The notes: generated by a model not told the origin, from the letters alone. 64,000 bases of DNA from Sphingomonas sp. R647 (GCF_020177055.1 NZ_JAIQXT010000007.1:62001-126000), one strand, 5' to 3'; positions 16,703-26,427 are shown, counted from the first letter of the stretch. Made by a program: numbers and translations.

Positions 16703-18393
16703 GCCTGATCGATGCACAGCGGGCGTGAATAGAGGAAGCCCTGCCCGTAATTGCAGCCCAGAGCCGCGAGCGTCTGGGCCAGTTCGTTGGTCTCAATCCC
16801 CTCGGCCGTGGTCTTCATGCCGAGCGCCTGGGCGAGGCTGAGGATCGCGCGCACGATCGCCACCTTGTCGCGGTCGGCGAGCATGCCCGACACGAAGCTG
16901 CGGTCGATCTTGAGCACGTCGATCGGCAGCTTCTGAAGATAGGCGAGGTTGGAATAGCCGGTGCCGAAATCGTCCATCGCCAGCGTGGTGCCGAGTTCCT
17001 TGAGCGCCTGCATCGTCTGGGCGATGCGGTCGGGATCGGTGACCAGCGCGCTTTCGGTGAGTTCGAGCGTGATCTTGCTGCCATCGACGCCATTGGCCTC
17101 AAGCGCAGCCTGAACCATCGGCGCGATCTGGTCGCGCTGCAGCTGGATCGCCGAGAGGTTGACCGCAACCCGGATGCCGCAATCGCCGCCCGCTCTGGCA
17201 TCCCATACAGCCATCGCACGGGCCGCTTCATGCATCGCCCAGCGACCGAGTGGGACGATCAGGCCGGATTCTTCGGCAACCGGGATGAACTCGACCGGCG
17301 ATAATGCGATGCCGCTTTCGGTCGTCCACCGCGCCAGCGCCTCGAACGAGACGATCTTGCCTGAGGCGAGGTCACAGATCGGCTGAAAATTGAGGGTCAA
17401 AGCGCCATTATCAATCGCGCGGCGCAGTTCGGTCTCGATGCTAAATTCCTGACGCACCACATCGAATGCGCGGGTCTGATAGACCTCGATGCGACCCGAT
17501 TTCTTGGCGCGCTTCATCGCGAACTGGGCGTGGCGGATCAGCTCTTCGGCGTCGCCGCGCGCGCCCTCGCCGATCGCGATGCCGATCGCGCAATCGACGC
17601 GAATCTCGAAGTCCGAAAGACGGAACGGGGTCGTCAAAGCGTTCTGGATGCGCTTGGCGACATGGAGCGCGTCTTGCAGCCCTTCATCGAGTTCAAGGCG
17701 GATCGCAAATTCGTCGCCCCCGGTGCGCGCGAGCACGTCATGGCCGCGCAGCGCGCCCTTGACCCGGCGCGCGACCGAAATCAGCAGCTCATCGCCGGCC
17801 AGGCCGCCCATGCACGCGTTGATTCGGCTGAACCGGTCGAGGTTGATGACGAGGATGGCGAATCGCTCGATCCCGACGCGGTCGATCTCGGCTTCCAGAT
17901 CCTCGCCGAACCCGGCGCGGTTGGACAGGCCGGTCAGGCTGTCGGTCAGCATCTCGCGACGCAGGCTGCGCTGCGTCCGCAATTCCGACGTATGGTCGAT
18001 CAGCGTGACGAGGCATTGGCCAAGATGCCGGTCCATGCTGCGCCGGGAGATGCGGACGCGGAAGAAGCGCGCGTCGACCGCGTCGCCCAATTCCCAGTCA
18101 AACTCGCTCTCGATCGCCTCCGAATCGAGGAAGGCGACGATGCGTGCCCCAAGATGGCGGATCACCGGCGACTGCTCCGCGGTCGTGCCGAGTCCCGAGA
18201 GCCGGAACGGGCGGTTGACCGATTCGAATACCAGCCCCCCGGCCCTGCGTTCGACCAGCGCGGCGGGGATCGGCAGCAGGTTGAGCAATTGCGCCGACTG
18301 CGCCGGGCCGAGGATACGCGGGTCCTGCCCCGTCACAAGGACGGGCGCGGGGACTGGCTTGTCCTTACGGCGGCGCGATAACAACATCACCAA
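16672..18393 (-). CDS. GGDEF and EAL domain protein (cyclic di-GMP turnover)
   Basis: A 573-residue protein. Residues 1-130 contain a PAS-like sensory region (LPIPAALVERRAGG onward). The GGDEF domain follows with an intact RTGGDEFAIRL active site, then an EAL domain with SFEALARW, DDFGTGYSNLAYL, KIDRSFV and TAEGIET, the residues needed for phosphodiesterase activity. Both activities look possible; in tandem proteins one often regulates the other. No membrane segment is present. It lies 79 bases downstream of parC on the same strand, and its tail overlaps cca. Confidence 0.93.
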   Translation of the reverse strand: MVMLLSRRRKDKPVPAPVLVTGQDPRILGPAQSAQLLNLLPIPAALVERRAGGLVFESVNRPFRLSGLGTTAEQSPVIRHLGARIVAFLDSEAIESEFDWELGDAVDARFFRVRISRRSMDRHLGQCLVTLIDHTSELRTQRSLRREMLTDSLTGLSNRAGFGEDLEAEIDRVGIERFAILVINLDRFSRINACMGGLAGDELLISVARRVKGALRGHDVLARTGGDEFAIRLELDEGLQDALHVAKRIQNALTTPFRLSDFEIRVDCAIGIAIGEGARGDAEELIRHAQFAMKRAKKSGRIEVYQTRAFDVVRQEFSIETELRRAIDNGALTLNFQPICDLASGKIVSFEALARWTTESGIALSPVEFIPVAEESGLIVPLGRWAMHEAARAMAVWDARAGGDCGIRVAVNLSAIQLQRDQIAPMVQAALEANGVDGSKITLELTESALVTDPDRIAQTMQALKELGTTLAMDDFGTGYSNLAYLQKLPIDVLKIDRSFVSGMLADRDKVAIVRAILSLAQALGMKTTAEGIETNELAQTLAALGCNYGQGFLYSRPLCIDQAYSLLLERNA

Positions 18394-18472
18394 AGCGGGT
18401 TAGGCGCATTTGGTTAAACGGACCTGAAGAGCCACCCCCTGAATCCGCCGGTTCGCCACCAAAAAGGGCGAT

Positions 18473-20719
18473 TTAGAAGCGGTTATCGCGCGGGAAGCCC
18501 ACCGGCGGCATCCGTCCGGCCGCCCCGCGCGCCGCGCACCACGGGGCAAGGTCCGATTCGGTGCGCGTCCGCCCCTGTTCACCGCCCATCCGCCAGCTGA
18601 GGCCATCGGCGAAGCGGAAGGTGACTGCATCGGACAGGCCGCCGTCGCGATAGCGCTGAAGCTGCACCCCCTGCCCGCGCGCCAGTTCGGCGAGTTCGGC
18701 GATCGGGAAGACCAGCATCTTGCGGTTGTCGCCGATCACCGCGACATAATCATCCTCACCGCCCAGCGGCCGCACCAGCTTGAGCACGGCGCCGCTGCGC
18801 GGGGTCACCACCTGCTTGCCCTTGCGGGTTTCGGCGATGACATCCTCGGTCTTGACCAGGAAGCCGCGCCCGTCGCTGGCCGCGACCAGCAGCTTTGGCG
18901 CGGTGCTGGCGGGGAGCAGCCCGACGATGCCGGTGCCCCCGTCCAGATCGATCAGCAGCCGCACCGGCTCGCCAAAGCCGCGTCCGCCCGGCAGCTTGTC
19001 GGCCGCCAGCGTGTAGAACCGGCCATTTTCAGCGGCGAGCAGCAGCTTGTCGGTCGTCTGGGCGTGGAAGGCGATGAACGGGCCGTCGCCTTCCTTGAAC
19101 TTCGCGGTCTCTGCGCTGGCGAGTTCGGCATGACCCTTCATCGCGCGGATCCAGCCGCGCTGCGACAGGATCACGGTGATCGGCTCGCGCTCGATCATCG
19201 CTTCGAGCGGGATTTCCCGCGCGGGGGCCGCCTCGGCCACCACCGTCCGCCGCGCGCCGAGCGCGGTTTCGGGGCCGTAGCGGTCGCGCACCTTGGTCAG
19301 GTCGCGCTTCATCCGCGTGCGCTGGCGCGCCTCGCTCGACAACAGCGCCTGCAGCTCGGCCTGTTCCTTGGCGAGGGCATCGCGCTCCTTGCGCAGCTCC
19401 ATTTCCTCGAGCTTGCGCAACGCGCGCAGCCGCATGTTGAGGATCGCCTCGGCCTGGCGGTCGGTCAGCCCGAACTCGGCCATCATCACCGGCTTGGGCT
19501 CATCCTCGGTGCGAATGATCGCGATCACCCGGTCGAGGTTGAGGAAGGCGATGATATAGCCTTCGAGCAGCTCCATCCGGTCGGCGATCTTCTGCAGCCG
19601 GTGTTCGCTGCGGCGGCGCAGGACGATGAACTGGTGATCGACCCAGGCCGACAGCGCTTGCCGCAGGCTCATCACGCGCGGGGTGCGCTGCGCGTCGAGG
19701 ACGTTGAGGTTGAGCGGGACGCGCACCTCAAGGTCGGACAGGCGGAACAGGCTTTCGATCAGCGTGTCGGGATCGACCGTGCGCGCGCGCGGTTCGAGCA
19801 CGATGCGGATCTCTGAATCCGATTCGTCGCGGACATCGGCGAGGATCGGCAGCTTCTTGTCGTTGATCAGGCCCGCAATCTGCTCGATCAGCTTGCCCTT
19901 CTGCACCCCGTAGGGGATCTCGGTGACGACGATCTGCCAGGTGCCGCGCCCCTGATCCTCAAGCCCCCATTTTGCGCGCACGCGGAACGATCCGCGCCCG
20001 GTGGCATAGGAATCGGCGATCGATGTCGGGCTGTCGACGACGATGCCGCCGGTCGGGAAATCGGGGCCGCGGACATGCTCCAGCACCTGCGCGTCGCTCG
20101 CGTTCGGCTGGTCGATCAGCATGATCGCCGCGTCGATCAGCTCGGCGGCGTTGTGCGGCGGAATGCTGGTCGCCATGCCGACCGCGATGCCGCTGGCGCC
20201 ATTGGCGAGCAAATTGGGGAACAGGCCGGGGAACAGCTCCGGCTCATGATCCTCGCCATTATAAGTCGGGCGGAAATCGACCGAATCCTCGTCCAGCCCG
20301 TCCATCAGGTCGATCGCGACCTGGGTCAGCCGCGCTTCGGTGTAGCGATAGGCGGCGGCGTTATCGCCGTCGATATTGCCGAAATTTCCCTGCCCGTCGA
20401 CCAGCGGGTAGCGCAGCGCGAAGGTTTGGGCGAGGCGGACCATCGCGTCATAGACCGACTGGTCACCATGCGGATGGTATTTGCCGATCACGTCGCCGAC
20501 GACGCGCGCGCATTTCTTGTAGGCATCGTTGGGATTGAGCTTCAGCCCGCGCATCGCCCACAGCAGGCGGCGGTGCACCGGTTTCAGCCCGTCGCGCACG
20601 TCCGGCAGCGACCGCGCGGTGATCGTCGACATCGCATACACAAGGTAGCGTTCGGACAATGCGCTATCGAAGGGGGCGTCGACGATGTGGTCGAACGGGT
20701 CGCTAAGGTCGGTGGCCAT
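18473..20719 (-). CDS. parC: DNA topoisomerase IV subunit A
   Basis: A 748-residue type II topoisomerase subunit that decatenates daughter chromosomes. The breakage-reunion domain shows [20 protein letters not shown] and the catalytic Tyr in [11 protein letters not shown]; a beta-pinwheel C-terminal region follows ([15 protein letters not shown] and repeats). In the quinolone-determining region the sequence is [19 protein letters not shown], so the Ser found in Escherichia coli ParC is Gln here. The start at 20719 ([10 protein letters not shown]) matches the family; the open frame extends 25 codons further upstream. ParC rather than GyrA is chosen from the shorter, divergent C-terminal domain. 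Confidence 0.9.
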   Translation of the reverse strand: MATDLSDPFDHIVDAPFDSALSERYLVYAMSTITARSLPDVRDGLKPVHRRLLWAMRGLKLNPNDAYKKCARVVGDVIGKYHPHGDQSVYDAMVRLAQTFALRYPLVDGQGNFGNIDGDNAAAYRYTEARLTQVAIDLMDGLDEDSVDFRPTYNGEDHEPELFPGLFPNLLANGASGIAVGMATSIPPHNAAELIDAAIMLIDQPNASDAQVLEHVRGPDFPTGGIVVDSPTSIADSYATGRGSFRVRAKWGLEDQGRGTWQIVVTEIPYGVQKGKLIEQIAGLINDKKLPILADVRDESDSEIRIVLEPRARTVDPDTLIESLFRLSDLEVRVPLNLNVLDAQRTPRVMSLRQALSAWVDHQFIVLRRRSEHRLQKIADRMELLEGYIIAFLNLDRVIAIIRTEDEPKPVMMAEFGLTDRQAEAILNMRLRALRKLEEMELRKERDALAKEQAELQALLSSEARQRTRMKRDLTKVRDRYGPETALGARRTVVAEAAPAREIPLEAMIEREPITVILSQRGWIRAMKGHAELASAETAKFKEGDGPFIAFHAQTTDKLLLAAENGRFYTLAADKLPGGRGFGEPVRLLIDLDGGTGIVGLLPASTAPKLLVAASDGRGFLVKTEDVIAETRKGKQVVTPRSGAVLKLVRPLGGEDDYVAVIGDNRKMLVFPIAELAELARGQGVQLQRYRDGGLSDAVTFRFADGLSWRMGGEQGRTRTESDLAPWCAARGAAGRMPPVGFPRDNRF

Positions 20720-20871
20720 CCCGATGGCGATAGCAACGCTGCCCGTCCGGGACAAATCAGAAACGCGCCGCGCGCCCGCTTCCCGTTTCGGCACAGGGCC
20801 ACAGACTCGCCCTTCCGGCCATTAACCAATTCCCCTATCGTTTCGGCTGCAAAGCGCGGGGGGGGAGGCGA

Positions 20872-21741
20872 ATGCGAGTCGTTGCTGGGTTGCTGGCGAT
20901 ATTGGCGCTGGCCGGGTGCGAGAGCGCGCCCAAAAAGGATTCGGACAAGATCAGCAGCGAGGCGGTGGCGGCGCTGACCGCGACAGGCGGGGCGTTCGAC
21001 TATCGCTATGCGTACAAGGTGCCGGGCAACCATGTGAAGGCGGTGGTCGAATCGCACGCCGCCGGCTGCGACAAGCTTGGCCCGGCACGCTGCCGCATCC
21101 TGTCGCTGCGCTATCGCGTCGATGAGGCGAACCGGATTGCCGCGACGCTGACCTTCCGCATCGATCCTTCGGTCGCGCGCACGTTCGGGGAGGCCGCGAC
21201 CAAGGTCGTCGTCGGCACCGGCGGCGCGCTGGTCGAGACCGAGATCGCCGGCGCCGATGCGACCGCGAGCGCGCGGTCCAATGCGCTGGTCGGGCGGCTG
21301 CGCGAACAACTCGCCAATGCGCGGGCGAGTGCCGACCCGATCCAGCAGGACCGCGCCCGGCGGTTGCAGACCGCGCTCGACGTCATCGGCGAATCGGAGG
21401 CCGATAGCGGGGAGACGATGGCGACCGCACCGGTGCTGATCACCTATGCGTCCGGCACCCCCGCCCCGGGGCTGAACGGATCGGCGGATGCGAGCTTCCG
21501 CGACGCGGGGGACAAGCTGGTCAATTCTGCTGCGGGGATCGCGCAGGTGCTGGCGTCGGTTGGTCCCTGGCTGTTGCTGATGGTGGTCGCGGTGCTGGTG
21601 CTGCGGCTGTTGATCCACGGCACCAGCGGCGCGCCCGCTCCGGCGCCGAATGCCAGCGACGACGCGTATCGCGAGCAGGACGAACCCGATCGCCCCAATG
21701 CGATCCAGCGCTGGTTCAACCGGGACGACAATCCGGGCTGA
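20872..21741 (+). CDS. DUF4349-like lipoprotein (first copy)
   Basis: A 289-residue protein with a lipoprotein signal (LALAGC, Cys at about residue 16) and one C-terminal membrane helix (VGPWLLLMVVAVLVLRLLI, about 230-250). The domain between has the pattern of DUF4349: a strand region YAYKVPGNHVKAVVESHAAG, then CRILSLRY and LTFRIDPSVARTF, followed by a helical hairpin. GGGGGGAGG precedes the ATG. It is 106 bases upstream of a second DUF4349 gene with the same layout, so a duplication is likely. The function is unknown; it is probably inner-membrane-anchored with a periplasmic domain. Confidence 0.75.
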   Translation: MRVVAGLLAILALAGCESAPKKDSDKISSEAVAALTATGGAFDYRYAYKVPGNHVKAVVESHAAGCDKLGPARCRILSLRYRVDEANRIAATLTFRIDPSVARTFGEAATKVVVGTGGALVETEIAGADATASARSNALVGRLREQLANARASADPIQQDRARRLQTALDVIGESEADSGETMATAPVLITYASGTPAPGLNGSADASFRDAGDKLVNSAAGIAQVLASVGPWLLLMVVAVLVLRLLIHGTSGAPAPAPNASDDAYREQDEPDRPNAIQRWFNRDDNPG

Positions 21742-21847
21742 ACCAGCCATGTCAGATTGTGGCGGAAATGCGGCGTTGTTTAATGCCCTCCAATGTGATG
21801 TATTATCATCAGCGCGCATGAAGCGCTGAATCACGGGAGGGATACCG

Positions 21848-22735
21848 ATGCGCCGAACCTTGTCGCGATCACCGCTGTTGCTGGCATTGGCCATGCTCGC
21901 CGCCTGTGGGCAACCAACCCAGTCGGGCGCAGCCGAAGATCAAATGGTTACGCTCGACGCCGCTGAGCCAGCTGGAGCCAAGCCCGCAGCCGCAGCCGAA
22001 CCCACAGCTGCGCCGATTGCAGTGACACTGCCCCGCATCGCCTATATCTACCGCGTCGGCTATCGCCTGCCGGGCGACGCGATCCCTGCGCTGCAACAGG
22101 CGCATGTCGCGCTGTGCGACCAGATGGGGGCGACGCGTTGCCAGCTCGGCGGCTTGAACCGCTCGGGTGGCGAGGCCGAATATGGCAATGGCACGCTGAA
22201 GCTTCGCGTCGAGAGCAAGAGCGCACGCGCGTTTCTCGATTCGCTGAACAAGGCAGCATCGGACAAGGGCGGCCGCCCTGTTGAGACGGCAATAGAGGCC
22301 GAGGACGTGTCCAAGCAGATGGTCGATGCCGAAGTGCGCATCCGCCAGCGCGAGCTGCTGGTCAGCCGCCTCACCGAAATCCTGCGTACCCGTCAGGGTA
22401 GCGTCGCCGATCTGGTCGCCGCCGAACGTGCCGTCGCCGAAGCGCAAGAGGAACTGGATCAGGGCAAGGCGTGGCTCGCCGAACTCAAGGGGCGCGTCGC
22501 CTTTTCGACGATCGAGGTGGGCTATAATGCGCAGGCTCCCGAAGCGGGCGGTTTTGGCGCGCAGCTGGGCGATACCTTCGCCGATTCGGGCAACCTGTTC
22601 CTGATCGGGCTACGCGGACTGCTCACCGTGCTGATCGTTCTGGCTCCATGGGGCCTGCTGTTCGCCCCCCTGATCTGGCTGGGATTGCGCTGGCGACGGC
22701 GGCGCAGGGCGGCGACCGCTCAGACCAGCGATTGA
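21848..22735 (+). CDS. DUF4349 lipoprotein (second copy)
   Basis: A 295-residue paralog of the preceding gene. A lipobox LAMLAAC places the modified Cys at about residue 20. An Ala/Pro/Glu-rich linker follows, then the DUF4349 domain (IAYIYRVGYRLPGDAI, LKLRVESKSARAFLDSLNK) with the coiled-coil hairpin typical of the family (VSKQMVDAEVRIRQRELLV to AQEELDQGKAWL), a strand AFSTIEVGY, and a C-terminal membrane helix ending in an Arg-rich tail. This copy keeps the canonical coiled coil better than the first. GGGAGGGATACCG precedes the ATG. Confidence 0.85.
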   Translation: MRRTLSRSPLLLALAMLAACGQPTQSGAAEDQMVTLDAAEPAGAKPAAAAEPTAAPIAVTLPRIAYIYRVGYRLPGDAIPALQQAHVALCDQMGATRCQLGGLNRSGGEAEYGNGTLKLRVESKSARAFLDSLNKAASDKGGRPVETAIEAEDVSKQMVDAEVRIRQRELLVSRLTEILRTRQGSVADLVAAERAVAEAQEELDQGKAWLAELKGRVAFSTIEVGYNAQAPEAGGFGAQLGDTFADSGNLFLIGLRGLLTVLIVLAPWGLLFAPLIWLGLRWRRRRRAATAQTSD

Positions 22736-22764
22736 TTGCACCCCGGGTCGGCTTCCGATATAGG
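22736..22764 (+). promoter_or_regulatory. Promoter of purC
   Basis: TTGCAC (22736-22741), a 17-base spacer and TATAGG (22759-22764) form a good sigma-70 type promoter 68 bases upstream of the purC ATG. The untranslated leader contains an inverted repeat, GCCCCGGC (22777-22784) with GCCGGGGC (22801-22808). Confidence 0.5.
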
Positions 22765-22831
22765 CCCGCACCTACCGCCCCGGCGTCGCGCGACCGTGCC
22801 GCCGGGGCACCGCGTTTCTGAAGGACCCCGC

Positions 22832-23614
22832 ATGGCACGCCGCCGCCAGATCTATGAGGGCAAGGCCAAGATCCTCTACGAAGGCCCCGAACCCGGTACG
22901 CTGATCCAGTATTTCAAGGATGACGCGACCGCGTTCAACGCCCAGAAAAAGGGCACGATCAGCGGCAAGGGTGTGCTCAACAACCGGATTTCCGAGCATA
23001 TCTTCACGCTGCTCGGCGGGATCGGCATTCCCACCCACTTCATCCGCCGCCTCAACATGCGCGAGCAGTTGATCCGCCAGGTCGAGATCGTTCCGATCGA
23101 GGTCGTGGTGCGCAACGTCGTCGCCGGGTCGCTGGCCAAGAAGCTGGGGATCGAGGAAGGCACGCCGCTGCCGCGCACGATCATCGAATATTATTTCAAG
23201 GACGACGCGCTCGGCGATCCGCTGGTCACCGATGAGCATATCCTGTGCTTTGGCTGGGCCGCGCAGGAAGAGCTGCACGACATGGCCGACATGGCGGTGC
23301 GCGTGAACGACTTCCTGTCGGGCCTGTTCGCCGGGATCGGCATCCGCCTTGTCGACTTCAAGCTCGAATTCGGGCGGATCTTCGATGAGAACGGCTATGC
23401 CCGCATCATCCTGGCCGACGAGATCAGCCCCGATGGCTGCCGCCTGTGGGACATGGTCAGCGGCGAAAAGCTCGACAAGGACCGTTTCCGCCGCGACCTG
23501 GGCGGCGAAGTCGAAGCCTATCAGGAAGTCGCGCGCCGCCTCGGCCTGCTGCCCGAGGGCGCCGATTCGGCGGTGCTCGACCTCGAAACCCACCGCAAGA
23601 AGCGCGGGAAGTAA
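22832..23614 (+). CDS. purC: Phosphoribosylaminoimidazole-succinocarboxamide synthase
   Basis: A 260-residue ATP-dependent ligase of purine synthesis that joins aspartate to CAIR. The family motifs are [15 protein letters not shown] (nucleotide-binding hairpin), [30 protein letters not shown], and LVDFKLEFG followed by [14 protein letters not shown]. Length is normal for the bacterial type. It has its own promoter and is separated from purS-purQ by a small minus-strand gene. Confidence 0.97.
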   Translation: MARRRQIYEGKAKILYEGPEPGTLIQYFKDDATAFNAQKKGTISGKGVLNNRISEHIFTLLGGIGIPTHFIRRLNMREQLIRQVEIVPIEVVVRNVVAGSLAKKLGIEEGTPLPRTIIEYYFKDDALGDPLVTDEHILCFGWAAQEELHDMADMAVRVNDFLSGLFAGIGIRLVDFKLEFGRIFDENGYARIILADEISPDGCRLWDMVSGEKLDKDRFRRDLGGEVEAYQEVARRLGLLPEGADSAVLDLETHRKKRGK

Positions 23615-23656
23615 GTTTGGTGATCGGTCCCGCTGCGGCGGGGCCGGCCCCTACCC

Positions 23657-23806
23657 CTACCCCTTCGCCTTCAACCCCGCGATGATCCCGAAGATGAAGG
23701 AACAGATCAGCGCGATCTGAACCTGCCCGCTTGGGTCGCTCCACCCGAAATAGTCCCTGCCGAACGCGGCGAGCGCGACGAACAGGGTGATTGCCAGAAA
23801 TGCCAT
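23657..23806 (-). CDS. Very small membrane protein
   Basis: A 49-residue protein (MAFLAITLFVALAAFGRDYF onward) with two predicted membrane helices joined by a short DPSGQVQ turn and a basic end, GLKAKG. GGAG lies 9 bases before the ATG at 23806; an alternative ATG at 23821 adds five residues. It lies on the opposite strand between purC and purS. No family is recognised, but reading-frame quality and the ribosome-binding site support a real gene. Confidence 0.6.
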   Translation of the reverse strand: MAFLAITLFVALAAFGRDYFGWSDPSGQVQIALICSFIFGIIAGLKAKG

Positions 23807-23898
23807 CACGCCAGACTCCATGGCACAAGGTTCCGCCCCCGCGGCGGCGACTCGGCAACGCCGAGTGTCGCGCATCGGGGTAAATGGGCGATGAAATC

Positions 23899-23927
23899 TT
23901 GAACCCGCGTGGCGTTAGGCCCATAGG
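23899..23927 (+). promoter_or_regulatory. Promoter of purS-purQ
   Basis: TTGAAC (23899-23904), a 17-base spacer and CATAGG (23922-23927) lie 27 bases upstream of purS, resembling the purC promoter in its -10 sequence. Confidence 0.45.
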
Positions 23928-23954
23928 GCGCGGCAAATCCCCGGAGGAATTCCC

Positions 23955-24185
23955 ATGAAGCTGCGCATCGTCGTCACCCTCAAGAACGGCGTGCTGGACC
24001 CGCAGGGCAAGGCGATCGAGCATGCACTCGGCTCGCTCGGCTTTTCGGGTGTAGGCGAAGTGCGCGTCGGCAAGCTGATCGAACTTGAGGTCGCCGACGA
24101 CACCAGCGACGCGGACATCGATGCGATGTGCCAAAAGCTGCTCGCGAACACCGTGATCGAAAACTATCGGGTGGAAAAGCAGTGA
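23955..24185 (+). CDS. purS: Phosphoribosylformylglycinamidine synthase subunit PurS
   Basis: A 76-residue subunit of the FGAM synthase complex (PurS, PurQ, PurL). The sequence [20 protein letters not shown] and the ending [10 protein letters not shown] are diagnostic. PurS bridges the glutaminase PurQ and the large synthetase PurL. GGAGG precedes the ATG by 8 bases. It overlaps purQ by 4 bases (GTGA). purL is not in the window. Confidence 0.96.
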   Translation: MKLRIVVTLKNGVLDPQGKAIEHALGSLGFSGVGEVRVGKLIELEVADDTSDADIDAMCQKLLANTVIENYRVEKQ

Positions 24186-24847
24186 AAACCGCCGTCATCG
24201 TCTTCCCCGGATCGAACTGCGACCGCGACCTGGCGGTGGCGATCGAAAGCGTGACCGGGTCCAAGCCGGCGATGGTCTGGCATGGTGAGAGCGAGCTACC
24301 CGACGGGCTTGGCCTGATCGCGCTGCCCGGCGGCTTTTCCTATGGCGATTATCTGCGCTGCGGCGCAATCGCGGCGCGTTCGCCCGTGGTGCGCGCGGTG
24401 GTCGATGCGGCGAATCGCGGCGTGCCGGTGATCGGCATCTGCAACGGGTTTCAGGTGCTGACCGAAACCGGCCTGCTGCCCGGTGCGCTGATGCGCAACT
24501 CGGGCCTGAACTTCGTGTGCCGCGACGTCGCGCTGACGGTTGAGAACAGCCAGTCGATCTTCACCAGCCGCTACGATGCGGGCGAGACGATCTCGATCCC
24601 GGTCGCGCACCATGACGGCAACTATTTCGCCGACGCCGACACGCTCGACCAGCTCGAGGGCGAGGGCCGCGTCGCGTTCCGCTATGCCAGCGACGTCAAT
24701 GGCAGCGCGCGGCAGATCGCGGGCATCGTCAACGCGGGCGGCAATGTGCTGGGCATGATGCCGCACCCCGAACGCAAGATCGAAGCCGCACATGGCGGCA
24801 GCGACGGGCGCCGCCTGTTCGAAGGGCTGCTCGAAGCGGTGGCGTGA
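24182..24847 (+). CDS. purQ: Phosphoribosylformylglycinamidine synthase, glutaminase subunit PurQ
   Basis: A 221-residue class I glutamine amidotransferase supplying ammonia to PurL. The nucleophile Cys is in [10 protein letters not shown], and the catalytic His-Glu pair is in MMPHPERKI. The N-terminus [14 protein letters not shown] is typical of PurQ. It uses a GTG start that overlaps the purS stop, so its translation depends on purS. Confidence 0.96.
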   Translation: MKTAVIVFPGSNCDRDLAVAIESVTGSKPAMVWHGESELPDGLGLIALPGGFSYGDYLRCGAIAARSPVVRAVVDAANRGVPVIGICNGFQVLTETGLLPGALMRNSGLNFVCRDVALTVENSQSIFTSRYDAGETISIPVAHHDGNYFADADTLDQLEGEGRVAFRYASDVNGSARQIAGIVNAGGNVLGMMPHPERKIEAAHGGSDGRRLFEGLLEAVA

Positions 24848-24851
24848 GGCG

Positions 24852-25550
24852 GTGAGCGGCGACGCCATCGTTTGCGCGACCTGTCCGGTCGCCGATCGCG
24901 CCGTCTGCTCCGCCTTGTCGCCCGACGATCGCGGGGAACTCGCCCGGATCGGGCATCACCGCCGCTATGCGCGCGGCGAGACCATCGTTGCGGCGGGGGA
25001 TTCGGCCACGGTCTGCGCGACCCTCACGCGCGGTGCTGCGAAGATGTCGACCATCGACCGCGACGGGACCGAGCGGATCGTCGCGCTGGTTCACCCGGCG
25101 GGGATGCTGGGCCAGCTGTTTGCGCCGACCGCGACGCTGCACGTCACTGCACTGACCGACAGCGAGGCATGCCTGTTTCCCGCGTCGCATGTCGCCGCGC
25201 TGAGCGATGCGCGCCCGGCGCTCGCCCGCCGCCTGCTGGATGAAGTCAGCCGCGAACTGGACGCGAGCCGCGCGCTGATCGACCTGATCTCGAAGCGTCA
25301 GGCCAAGGGGCGCGTCGCGGCGCTGATCCTCGCCTTCGCCCGCGCGGCCAGTCCCGCGCCGTGTCACGATGCCGACAGCTTCGACCTGCCGCTGACGCGT
25401 GGGGAGATGGCGCAGCTGCTGGGCATTACGATCGAGACGGTGAGCCGCATGCTCACCGCGCTGGAGACGGCGGGACTGATCGCGCGGCAGGGCAGCCATG
25501 GTATCGTGATTCGCGACCGCGCCGCGCTGGACGACCTCGCCGCCGGATAA
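24852..25550 (+). CDS. Crp/Fnr family regulator with Fnr-type iron-sulfur cysteines
   Basis: A 232-residue transcription factor with a GTG start 5 bases after the purQ stop. N-terminal Cys8, Cys11 and Cys19 (CATC, then RAVC; CX2CX7C) plus Cys107 (SEACLF) match the cluster ligands of FnrN-type oxygen sensors. A cyclic-nucleotide-like beta roll follows. The C-terminal helix-turn-helix LGITIETVSRMLTALE carries the E..SR residues that read TTGAT half-sites. It should activate genes under low oxygen. Position next to purQ is probably incidental, with read-through possible. Confidence 0.9.
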   Translation: MSGDAIVCATCPVADRAVCSALSPDDRGELARIGHHRRYARGETIVAAGDSATVCATLTRGAAKMSTIDRDGTERIVALVHPAGMLGQLFAPTATLHVTALTDSEACLFPASHVAALSDARPALARRLLDEVSRELDASRALIDLISKRQAKGRVAALILAFARAASPAPCHDADSFDLPLTRGEMAQLLGITIETVSRMLTALETAGLIARQGSHGIVIRDRAALDDLAAG

Positions 25551-25556
25551 AAGAAA

Positions 25557-25584
25557 GGCGGGTGAACCCATCGGTCCACCCGCC
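25557..25584 (-). terminator. Terminator between fnr-like gene and minus-strand membrane gene
   Basis: GGCGGGTG (25557-25564) and CACCCGCC (25577-25584) form an 8-bp stem with a further partly paired loop. On the minus strand it is followed by TTTCTTTTAT, giving a terminator 19 bases after the stop of the 25603 gene. Confidence 0.65.
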
Positions 25585-25602
25585 TGAGGGAGGGTTGGTT
25601 GG

Positions 25603-26007
25603 TCAGACCGTGAAGCGGATCACGGCGACGATCAGGCCCCAGATCATCAGCATGGCCGGCATGATCATCACCTGGACCGTCGCGCCGCCTGCGCCGAGAT
25701 GGCCCGATCCGGTCGGCAGCCCCTGTGCCACGAAATCGGCGAAACTGGGCGCCCGCCCCTCGCCCGGCGCGACCCGCGCCCACCAGGCAGGGACGACGAA
25801 CGCTGCAGCGAGGAAGACGCCGAAGATCACGAAGGGGATTGCCAGCCCCTTCTCCCCGAACGCCGCCCACATGATGCCGAGATAGGCGAAGAAGCCTGCA
25901 AACACCCCGATGTGCAGCGCCGGGTGCAGGTCGAACACATGCGCACCGCGGGTGCGCGGCACCGCGACGGCGTTGGCGAAAACGGTCTGGTGAATGGGCA
26001 TGTTCAT
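25603..26007 (-). CDS. Small inner-membrane protein
   Basis: A 134-residue protein. After a polar N-terminus ending HVFDLHPALHIG it has three membrane helices: VFAGFFAYLGIMWAAF, IPFVIFGVFLAAAFVVPAWW and VMIMPAMLMIWGLIVAVI. The loop between helices 2 and 3 is Gly-rich (GLPTGSGHLGAGGATV). No family is recognised with certainty. GGAGACC lies upstream of the start. It is converged on by the Fnr-type gene, with which a regulatory link is possible, but no clear Fnr box was found upstream. Confidence 0.7.
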   Translation of the reverse strand: MNMPIHQTVFANAVAVPRTRGAHVFDLHPALHIGVFAGFFAYLGIMWAAFGEKGLAIPFVIFGVFLAAAFVVPAWWARVAPGEGRAPSFADFVAQGLPTGSGHLGAGGATVQVMIMPAMLMIWGLIVAVIRFTV

Positions 26008-26090
26008 CGTCGGTCTCCTTGTCGGGAGCGACGATGCGCGGGCTAAAGGCGTCCCGCTTTGCGCTTTGTCAAACTAGGCGCAGCCCGATC

Positions 26091-26423
26091 TCACGGGGTC
26101 CGCGATCCCGTGCCGAACAATTGAGTCGTGCGCGCGAGGATCAGGATCGCGGTCGGCCACAGCATCGTGTTCCACAGATCCTGCCAATTATAGTCGAGGC
26201 GCACCCGCCCCCCGGCCGCGAGGGTGTCGCGGATGTCCCATGCTTCGCCGGCCAGCGTGATCGCCAGCGCCACCGCCCATGGCTTCCAGCTGCGCAAGGG
26301 CCAGCGGAAGACCAGCGCGGCGGCGAAGAAGATGATCAGCCCGATATGGACGTGCAAACCGTCCCGGGCGAGCCCCGACCAGTCGACCAGCCACCCTTTG
26401 GTATTTCTGAAGACGTCGAGCAC
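26091..26423 (-). CDS. Small membrane protein next to the queuosine transporter
   Basis: A 110-residue protein with helices around VHIGLIIFFAAALVFRW, PWAVALAITLAGEAWDIR and LWNTMLWPTAILILAR. The segment LAGEAWDIRDTL and the DYNWQDLWNTMLWP end resemble VanZ-like or DUF2279-like small membrane proteins seen in alphaproteobacteria, but the match is not firm. It begins 4 bases after the stop of the transporter gene and is therefore its operon partner. Confidence 0.75.
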   Translation of the reverse strand: MLDVFRNTKGWLVDWSGLARDGLHVHIGLIIFFAAALVFRWPLRSWKPWAVALAITLAGEAWDIRDTLAAGGRVRLDYNWQDLWNTMLWPTAILILARTTQLFGTGSRTP

Positions 26424-26427
26424 GTGG

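Noticed and set aside
22777..22808. A purine riboswitch in the purC leader
   Set aside because: There is an inverted repeat, but none of the conserved purine or PRPP riboswitch sequence blocks could be seen.
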